A DNA stretch of 12,243 bases. It comes from Chloroflexota bacterium. Lineage in GTDB: Bacteria; Chloroflexota; Anaerolineae; B4-G1; DUEL01. A program made the translations under genes and the position numbers. Every line of letters begins with the position of its first letter. Within the stretch, counting starts at the first letter, position 1. The DNA lies in the NCBI GenBank assembly GCA_017743275.1, contig JAGHZG010000009.1, positions 1-12,243 on the forward strand, written 5' to 3'. A model generated the notes under the pieces. That model was not told the DNA's origin. It made no database searches and saw only the letters and a list, made by a program, of their open reading frames with translations. Shown here one piece after another: positions 6,721 to 12,243 of the stretch.

Positions 6721-7668
6721 ATGCTCCAGGTGGAAAACCTCACTGTCTACTATAAGACCATCCGGGGATACGTTCAAGCCCTGGAGAAGGCGACGTTCAC
6801 CCTCGCCGACGGCGAGATTATGGGCCTGGCGGGCGAATCCGGCTGCGGAAAGACCACTCTGGGCCACAGCCTCATCTATCTGCGCCCGCCGATGAATTAC
6901 ATTGGGGGCCGGGTGGTCCTGGACGGGCAGGAACTCCCCATCTGGGATATGGAGAAAATGCAGGAGTTCCGCTACCGTCATATCTCCCTCATCCCCCAGT
7001 ACGCGATGAACGCCCTGAACCCGACGCGAAAAATCGGTAAAATGATCGCCGAACTCCTGGAAAGTCGGGGGGTGAGTTACAGCGAGATTCTGCCGGAACT
7101 GAAGCGTCGGCTGGACCTGGTCCAGTTGACCCAGGATGTTCTGAAGATGTACCCGATAGAGTTGTCGGGAGGGATGAAACAGCGGATGGTGATGGTCATC
7201 TCCACCCTGCTGAACCCCTCCCTGCTGATTGCCGACGAAATCACCTCAGCGCTGGACGTGTCCACGCAGAAGGCGGTCTGCGAGATGCTGGTGGAATTCC
7301 GGGACCGGGGCTTCGTCAAGAGCACCATCATCATCACCCACGACATCTCCATCCTCTACCAGATTGCCGATTCCATTATGGTGATGTACGCCGGTCAACT
7401 TTCGGAGAAGGCGCCGACGGAAGTCGTCTTCCAGGATCCCCGCCATCCGTACACCCGGATGCTCATTGGCTCCCTTCCCAAAGTTGGCGTGCGCTACCAG
7501 GAGGAGCGATTGCGGGGGATTCCCGGCTCCCCTCCCCAATTGCTGAACCCCCCGCCGGGATGCCGTTTTCGCGACCGGTGCCCCGTCGCCTTTGGCCGCT
7601 GTACGGAAGTCCCCCCCTTCCTGGAAATCTCGCCCGGACACTCCGTGGCCTGCTGGAGGGCGTTCTGA
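6721..7668 (+). CDS. OppD/DppD-type ABC transporter ATPase
   Basis: First of two cytoplasmic ATPases that power the importer; 315 residues. Walker A is GESGCGKTT at 38-46, the Q-loop glutamine is Q93, the signature LSGGM is at 148-152, Walker B ends in D172-E173 and the switch histidine is H207. The C-terminal Opp/Dpp extension (from about 235) contains cysteines 281, 287, 294 and 311, the pattern associated with a [4Fe-4S] cluster in some OppD/DppD proteins. Walker B reads LLIADEITSALD where the family normally has DEPT; the catalytic glutamate is kept. I chose the ATG at 6721, four bases after the permease stop, since MLQVENLTVYY is the canonical beginning; the frame also stays open further upstream, inside the permease gene. 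It is followed one base after its stop by the partner ATPase. Confidence 0.94.
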   Translation: MLQVENLTVYYKTIRGYVQALEKATFTLADGEIMGLAGESGCGKTTLGHSLIYLRPPMNYIGGRVVLDGQELPIWDMEKMQEFRYRHISLIPQYAMNALNPTRKIGKMIAELLESRGVSYSEILPELKRRLDLVQLTQDVLKMYPIELSGGMKQRMVMVISTLLNPSLLIADEITSALDVSTQKAVCEMLVEFRDRGFVKSTIIITHDISILYQIADSIMVMYAGQLSEKAPTEVVFQDPRHPYTRMLIGSLPKVGVRYQEERLRGIPGSPPQLLNPPPGCRFRDRCPVAFGRCTEVPPFLEISPGHSVACWRAF

Positions 7669-7669
7669 C

Positions 7670-8611
7670 ATGCTGAGTCTGGAAAGGGTCACCAAAGTTT
7701 ACCGGCTCGGAGCGTTTGGACTGCAGAAACTGATCGCGGTCCGGGACGTCAGTTTTGAGATCGGCGAGCGGGAGATCGTCTCCCTGATCGGCGAAAGCGG
7801 CAGCGGGAAAAGCACCATTGGGAAACTGATTCTCCGCCTGACTCCCATTACTTCCGGGACGATTCGCTTTGAGGGGACGGATGTCTCCACTCTGAACGGA
7901 CTGTCCTTGAAAGAGTACTACCGGAGGGTTCAGGGCGTCTTTCAGGACCCCTTCGCGTCGTTCAACCCCATCTTCAAGGCCGACCGGGTGTTCCGAATGG
8001 TGCGGGACGAATTCTACCCCCAGGTGGGGATGCGGGAGTGGAACGAGAAGGTGGAGGGAGCGCTGCGGGCGGTGGGCCTGAACCCCCCGGACGTGTTGAA
8101 CAAATTTCCCCACCAACTGAGCGGCGGACAGTTGCAGCGCTTCCTGGTGGCCCGTGCACTGCTCCTGGACATCCGGTTGCTGATCGCCGACGAGATCATC
8201 AGCATGCTGGACGCTTCCACCCGGGTGGACGTCCTGAACTTGCTGGCGGACCTGAAGGCCCGGGGCCTTTCCATCCTGTTCATCACCCATGACCTCTCGC
8301 TGGGCTACTACATCAGCGAACGGGCCATCATCCTCTACCGGGGCCGCATCGCCGAGATGGGGCCGACCGATAAGATCTACAATCGTCCCCTCCACCCCTA
8401 TACGGAGATGCTGATGGAGTCGGTCCCCCGGCTGGACCGGAAGTGGGAGGAGGAGGGCCGCATAGAGCGGAAAGCGGCTCTGACCGGCTCCGTTCCGGGC
8501 GGCTGTGTCTACGCCGACCGCTGTCCGAAAGCGATGGACATCTGCACCCGGGAGGAGCCGGAACTGAAGGAAGCGGAGACCGGTCATTTCGTGGCCTGCT
8601 GGGCAAGGTAA
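7670..8611 (+). CDS. OppF/DppF-type ABC transporter ATPase
   Basis: Partner ATPase that forms a heterodimer with the preceding OppD-type protein; 313 residues. Walker A is GESGSGKST at 41-49, Q92 is the Q-loop glutamine in [15 protein letters not shown] is at 150-154, Walker B ends in D174-E175 and H207 is the switch histidine. The C-terminal extension holds cysteines 279, 285, 292 and 310, a possible iron-sulphur ligand set like that of its partner. As in the partner, the proline after the Walker B glutamate is replaced by isoleucine (DEIISMLD; usual DEPVSMLD). The ATG at 7670 leaves a one-base gap after the previous stop, so translation is probably coupled. It is the last gene of the transporter block, and a perfect hairpin follows seven bases after the stop. 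Confidence 0.94.
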   Translation: MLSLERVTKVYRLGAFGLQKLIAVRDVSFEIGEREIVSLIGESGSGKSTIGKLILRLTPITSGTIRFEGTDVSTLNGLSLKEYYRRVQGVFQDPFASFNPIFKADRVFRMVRDEFYPQVGMREWNEKVEGALRAVGLNPPDVLNKFPHQLSGGQLQRFLVARALLLDIRLLIADEIISMLDASTRVDVLNLLADLKARGLSILFITHDLSLGYYISERAIILYRGRIAEMGPTDKIYNRPLHPYTEMLMESVPRLDRKWEEEGRIERKAALTGSVPGGCVYADRCPKAMDICTREEPELKEAETGHFVACWAR

Positions 8612-8617
8612 CGTCCG

Positions 8618-8651
8618 ACGTGCCAGGCACTTCCAAAAGTGCCTGGCACGT
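8618..8651. repeat. Perfect 15-bp inverted repeat built from two GTGCCTGGCAC units (copies B and C)
   Basis: ACGTGCCAGGCACTT (8618-8632) and AAGTGCCTGGCACGT (8637-8651) are exact reverse complements around the loop CCAA. The right arm with its flank repeats the element at 2716-2733 over 18 bases. As RNA it would form a very stable hairpin between the transporter ATPase and the GH130 gene. There is no T-tract, so termination is doubtful. Roles in RNA processing or as a mobile palindromic repeat are possible. Confidence 0.8.
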
Positions 8652-8678
8652 CCGCGATTCTTTGCTGGAGGAGGAACA

Positions 8679-9659
8679 GTGCCGGTACAAGCCATTGGCC
8701 CTGCCCTGCCCAACATCCCCTGGGAAGACCGCCCCCCAGGCTGCAGCGACGTCGTCTGGCGCTACAGCCGAAATCCCATCATCACCCGGGACGCCGTCCC
8801 CGGGGCCAACAGCATCTTCAACAGCGCGGTGGTTCCCTTCAACGGGGCCTTCGCGGGGGTTTTCCGCTGCGACAACACTGCGCGGGATATGCAAATTCAC
8901 GCCGGTTTCAGCGACGACGGCATCCACTGGCGGATAGAACCCCAGCGCATCCAGTTCGTCTGCGACGACCCGGAAATCGGGCAGTTCGTCTACGGCTACG
9001 ACCCGCGCGTCTGCTGGATTGAGGACCGCTACTGGGTCACCTGGTGCAACGGGTACTACGGCCCCACCATCGGCGTGGCCTACACGTACGACTTCCGGAC
9101 GTTCTACCAGTTGGAGAACGCGTTTCTGCCCTACAACCGCAACGGCGTCCTCTTCCCGCGCCGGATCAACGGGAAGTACGCCATGCTGAGCCGCCCCAGC
9201 GACCGGGGCCACACCCCCTTCGGCGACATCTTCTACAGCGAGAGCCCGGATATGATTCACTGGGGCCACCACCGGTTCGTGATGGCCCCGGTGGGCGGGT
9301 GGCAGTCCACCAAAATCGGCGCCGGCCCCACGCCCATTGAGACCCCCGAGGGCTGGCTCCTCATTTACCACGGCGTCCTGACCTCCTGCAACGGCTTCGT
9401 CTACAGTTTCGGCGCGGCGCTGCTGGACCTGGAGAAGCCCTGGAAGGTCATCTACCGGACCCGTCCCTATCTCCTGAACCCCCGGGAGTACTACGAGTGC
9501 GTGGGGGATGTGCCCAATGTGGTCTTTCCCTGCGCGGCGCTGGTGGACCCGCCGACGGGCCGCATGGCCATCTACTACGGCGGCGCGGACACGGTCACCT
9601 GCCTGGCCTTCGCGTATCTGCATGAGGTGGTGGAGTTTGTGAGGGACAATTCGTTGTGA
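8679..9659 (+). CDS. GH130 beta-mannoside phosphorylase
   Basis: Family GH130 enzyme, which uses phosphate to cleave beta-mannosides and release mannose 1-phosphate; cytoplasmic, with no signal peptide. The 326 residues fit the five-bladed propeller of the manno-oligosaccharide phosphorylase subgroup (mannosyl-glucose phosphorylases tend to be longer). Recognisable blocks are [20 protein letters not shown] (28-47), [18 protein letters not shown] (48-65), SDDGIHW (78-84) and GYDPRVCW (106-113), where D108 is the likely general acid. [12 protein letters not shown] (210-221) and YHGV are the probable phosphate/substrate loops. The GTG start is fixed by GGAGGAGG at 8667-8674, four bases before it. 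It lies 67 bases after the transporter genes and before a cellobiose phosphorylase, suggesting use of glucomannan or manno-oligosaccharides. The linkage (beta-1,4 or beta-1,2) and chain length cannot be told from sequence alone. Confidence 0.92.
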   Translation: MPVQAIGPALPNIPWEDRPPGCSDVVWRYSRNPIITRDAVPGANSIFNSAVVPFNGAFAGVFRCDNTARDMQIHAGFSDDGIHWRIEPQRIQFVCDDPEIGQFVYGYDPRVCWIEDRYWVTWCNGYYGPTIGVAYTYDFRTFYQLENAFLPYNRNGVLFPRRINGKYAMLSRPSDRGHTPFGDIFYSESPDMIHWGHHRFVMAPVGGWQSTKIGAGPTPIETPEGWLLIYHGVLTSCNGFVYSFGAALLDLEKPWKVIYRTRPYLLNPREYYECVGDVPNVVFPCAALVDPPTGRMAIYYGGADTVTCLAFAYLHEVVEFVRDNSL

Positions 9660-9690
9660 AACGTAAAACGTGAAACGTGAAACGTGAGTG
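9656..9690. repeat. Heptamer tandem repeat GTGAAAC overlapping the GH130 stop codon
   Basis: GTGAAAC at 9656-9662, GTAAAAC at 9663-9669, GTGAAAC at 9670-9676 and 9677-9683, then a partial GTGAGTG to 9690. The first copy contains the TGA stop codon (9657-9659) of the GH130 gene. It is a short microsatellite-like array of unknown role; slippage could alter the spacing to the next gene but not the protein. Confidence 0.75.
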
Positions 9691-9692
9691 AA

Positions 9693-9739
9693 GGCATTGT
9701 TTTGCCGCTACGGCGCGCCGGGGCGGCAAAATCAATGCC
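9693..9739. repeat. Large imperfect hairpin upstream of the cellobiose phosphorylase gene
   Basis: GGCATTG-TTTTGCCGC (9693-9708) pairs with GCGGCAAAA-t-CAATGCC (9723-9739), with a single unpaired T at 9732. The loop itself holds the palindrome CGGCGCGCCG (9711-9720). It ends five bases before the operator palindrome at 9745. It could be an mRNA end-stabiliser for the GH130 transcript, a processing site or a repeat element. No T-tract follows, so it is not a typical terminator. Confidence 0.6.
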
Positions 9740-9744
9740 CGTGT

Positions 9745-9760
9745 TTGGGAGCGCTCCCAA
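9745..9760. promoter_or_regulatory. CelR/CebR-type operator, copy 3 (16-bp perfect palindrome)
   Basis: TTGGGAGCGCTCCCAA is a perfect palindrome containing the same 14-base core as the operator at 1650-1663. It lies 81 bases before the GTG start of the cellobiose phosphorylase gene, in a 182-base gap, so that gene probably has its own promoter under the same repressor. I could not identify convincing -35/-10 boxes around it. The operator links regulator and enzyme across about 8 kb. Confidence 0.87.
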
Positions 9761-9841
9761 TCCGGGTGGAAGGTCAGGGCGACGGCCTTCGGCTGCCGCT
9801 CCAAACCCATATCCCTCAAACATTTCGGCAGAGGAGGCGAC

Positions 9842-12226
9842 GTGCAGTTTGGCTACTTTGACGACGAGCGCCGGGAATACGTCATCACCCGCCCCGATAC
9901 CCCGCTCCCCTGGATCAATTACCTGGGCTGCGAGGACTTCTTCGGGATCATCTCCAACACCGCCGGGGGCTATTGTTTCTACCGGGACGCCCGCCTGCGC
10001 CGCCTGACCCGCTATCGCTACAACAACGTCCCCCTGGACTTCGGCGGGCGCTACATCTATCTGCGGGACGACGAGACCGGCCGGTTCTGGTCCCCGTCCT
10101 GGCAGCCGACCCGGCACGAGGCGGAAGAGTACTTCTGCCGGCACGGCCTGGGCTACACCATTATCGGCTCCACCTGCCAGGGCGTCGCCGCGCAGACCCG
10201 CTACTTCGTCCCTCTGGGGGCGAACCTGGAAATCTGGCAGTTGACGGTGACCAACCAGCGCGACCGGCCCCTGGCCCTCTCCGTCTTCTCGGCGGTGGAG
10301 TTCTGCCTCTGGGACGCCTGGGACGACGCCACCAACTTCCAGCGCAACTTCAGCACCGGCGAGGTGGAGGTGGAGGACGGGGTCATCTACCACAAGACGG
10401 AGTACCGGGAGCGCCGCAACCACTTCGCCTTCTTCGCCTGTTCCGAACCGCTGGCGGGCTTTGACACCCAGCGGGAGGCTTTCCTGGGGCTGTACCGGGG
10501 CTGGGACCGCCCGCTGGCGGTGGAACGGGGCCAGTCCTTCAACTCCGTCGCCCACGGCTGGGCCCCCATCGGCTCCCACCATATCCGTCTCCACTTGGCG
10601 CCGGGGGAGAGTCGGCAGGTGGTCTTCCTCCTGGGCTACCACGAGAATCCGCCGGGGGAGAAGTTTGACCCGCCCGATTCGCAGCGGATCAACAAGCGGA
10701 CGGTCCGTCCCGTCATCGCCCGGTATCTGGACCCGGCCCAGGTGGAGGCGGCCTTTGAGGCGCTCCAGGCCCACTGGGACCGTCTCCTGAGCACGCTCCA
10801 GGTGGAGACCCCCGACCCCCACACGAACCGAATGGTCAACATCTGGAACCCGTATCAGTGCATGACCACCTTCAACCTGGCCCGTTCGGCCTCGTACTTT
10901 GAGTCCGGCATCGGGCGGGGCATCGGGTTCCGGGATTCCAACCAGGACCTGTTGGGGGCGGTGGCGATGGTCCCGGAGCGGGCCCGGCAGCGCATTCTGG
11001 ACCTGGCGGCGACCCAGTTGGAGACGGGCGGCGCGTACCACCAGTACCAGCCGCTGACGAAACGGGGGAACGACGCCATCGGCAGCGGCTTCAACGACGA
11101 CCCGCTCTGGCTGGTGCTGAGCACGGCGGCGTACTTAAAAGAAACGGGGGACGGGAGCATTCTGGACGAACCGGTGCCCTACGACAACCAGCCGGGCACA
11201 GAGGAGCCCCTGTACGGTCATCTGGAGCGGAGCATCCGGTACACGCTGGAACGGCTGGGGCCGCATGGGCTCCCCCTCATCGGCCGCGCCGACTGGAACG
11301 ACTGCCTGAACCTGAACATCTTCTCGGAAGAGCCGGGGGAATCGTTCCAGACGGCGCCGCTGAAGCGGGACGGGACGGTGGCGGAGTCGGTCTTCCTGGG
11401 CGGGCTGTTCGTGCTGGCGGCGCGGGAGATGGCCGGGATTGCCCGCTGGCAGGGCCTGGAAGAGGAAGCCCGCCGCTACGAGGCGGCGGCGGACGAGATG
11501 GCCCGCCGGGTGCTGGAACACGGCTGGGACGGGGAGTGGTTCCTGCGCGCCTACGATGCCTTCGGGCGGAAAGTGGGCTCGCGGGAGTGCTCAGAGGGGC
11601 GGATTTTCATTGAGCCGCAGGGGATGTGCGTGATGGCCGGCATCGGCCTGGAGGACGGACGGGCCCGGCGGGCCCTGGAGTCGGTCCGGGAGCATCTGAG
11701 CACGCCCCACGGCATTCTCCTGCTCCAGCCGGCCTACACCCGCTACTACGTCCATCTGGGGGAGATTTCATCCTACCCGCCCGGCTACAAGGAGAACGGT
11801 TCCATCTTTTGCCACACCAACCCCTGGGTGATGATCGCCGAGACGGTGGTGGGGAACGGCGACCATGCCTACGATTACTATCGGCGCATCAACCCGTCGG
11901 TGCGGGAGGCCATCAGCGAGGTTCACCGCTGTGAGCCGTACGTCTATGCCCAGATGATCGCCGGGCGGGACGCGCCGACGTTCGGGGAGGCGAAGAACTC
12001 CTGGCTGACGGGCACCGCGGCGTGGAACTACGTGGCCGTCACCGGACACATTCTGGGCATCCGGCCCACGTTCGGGGGGCTGCGGATTGCCCCGGTCGTC
12101 CCGCGCGGCTGGATGGGGTTCACGGCCCGGCGGGTCTTCCGCGGGGTGACGTACCACATCACGGTGCGGCGGGTGGGGCCGGGGAACCGGGTCTCTCTGC
12201 GGGTGGACGGGGCGCCGGTAGAAGGG
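9842..12226 (+). CDS. cbp: GH94 cellobiose phosphorylase (C-terminus cut at contig end)
   Basis: Cleaves cellobiose with phosphate to alpha-glucose 1-phosphate and glucose, saving one ATP over hydrolysis; cytoplasmic. 795 native codons are present and characterised enzymes are about 820 residues, so some 20 C-terminal residues are missing. The N-terminus ([19 protein letters not shown], then PWINYLG and ISNTAGGY) and the mid-region [20 protein letters not shown] are characteristic of cellobiose, rather than chitobiose or cellodextrin, phosphorylases. [10 protein letters not shown] contains D365, matching the substrate-binding aspartate (D368) of the Cellvibrio gilvus enzyme. RADWNDCLN contains the catalytic acid D487 (D490 there), and H658 in IFCHTNPW matches the phosphate-binding histidine. 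The GTG start follows GAGGAGG (9831-9837) by four bases. An operator of the CelR type lies 81 bases upstream. The reading frame continues into the adapter sequence, so the final five codons after 12226 are artefactual. Confidence 0.96.
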
Positions 12227-12243
12227 CTGTCTCTTATACACAT
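12227..12243. other. Tn5/Nextera mosaic-end adapter remnant (sequencing artefact)
   Basis: CTGTCTCTTATACACAT is the first 17 bases of the 19-base Tn5 mosaic end used in Nextera-type libraries. It lies at the very end of the window and runs in frame into the GH94 gene. Read in reverse it gives the well-known spurious peptide starts MCIRDS and MYKRQ. It marks an untrimmed contig end, not a genomic transposon. Confidence 0.95.

Noticed and set aside
8056..8067. Partial operator match GGGAGCGCTGCG
   Set aside because: The right half-site is lost and it is explained by coding sequence of the ATPase.
9575..11041. 488-codon open frame antisense to GH130 and GH94
   Set aside because: It covers two well-supported enzymes and an operator, and its product has no recognisable domain.
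12227..12243. Genuine Tn5-like transposon end
   Set aside because: It is exactly the library mosaic end at a contig terminus, with no transposase or second end; an adapter remnant is the simpler reading.

Overview
The window reads as a piece of a high-GC bacterial genome, probably an assembled metagenome or draft contig. It carries a sugar-oligosaccharide uptake and phosphorolysis locus. The lipoprotein leader of the binding protein (LLLTACQPQ followed by a Thr/Val/Pro-rich TVTVVQTV-like linker) and the repeat content resemble Chloroflexota (Anaerolineae-like). That assignment is an inference from style, not from a phylogenetic marker. The right end is not genomic: the last 17 bases are the Tn5/Nextera mosaic-end adapter, so the contig stops inside the last gene.

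Layout. Positions 1-1251 (minus strand) hold a hydantoinase/dihydropyrimidinase-family amidohydrolase whose C-terminus runs off the left edge. Positions 1252-1675 are a divergent intergenic region. It has a minus-strand promoter for the hydantoinase with a long structured leader, and a perfect-consensus sigma70 promoter facing right with two copies of a LacI-family palindrome. Positions 1676-2710 encode the LacI-family regulator. Positions 2838-4610 encode a family-5 solute-binding lipoprotein, followed by a strong intrinsic terminator. Positions 4861-8611 hold four tightly packed Opp/Dpp-type ABC transporter genes (two permeases, two ATPases; gaps 1-4 bases). Positions 8679-9659 encode a GH130 phosphorylase, and 9842 to the right end a GH94 cellobiose phosphorylase. 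A third operator copy lies directly before the GH94 gene.

How the parts fit. The operator TGGGAGCGCTCCCA is the sequence known for the cellobiose-responsive repressors CelR (Thermobifida) and CebR (Streptomyces). The regulator is therefore most likely a CelR/CebR-type repressor that shuts down its own promoter and the cellobiose phosphorylase. The transporter is of the Opp type that also imports cello- and manno-oligosaccharides in Thermotoga and Pyrococcus. Inside the cell, GH94 would split cellobiose to glucose 1-phosphate plus glucose, and GH130 would split a beta-mannoside (for example mannosyl-glucose or manno-oligosaccharide) to mannose 1-phosphate plus the remaining sugar. Together this suggests energy-saving use of cello- and glucomannan-derived oligosaccharides. 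The component families are all known. The less ordinary points are the pairing of a CelR-type operator with an Opp-type importer, the possible DNA loop at the regulator promoter, and an attenuator-like hairpin in its leader.
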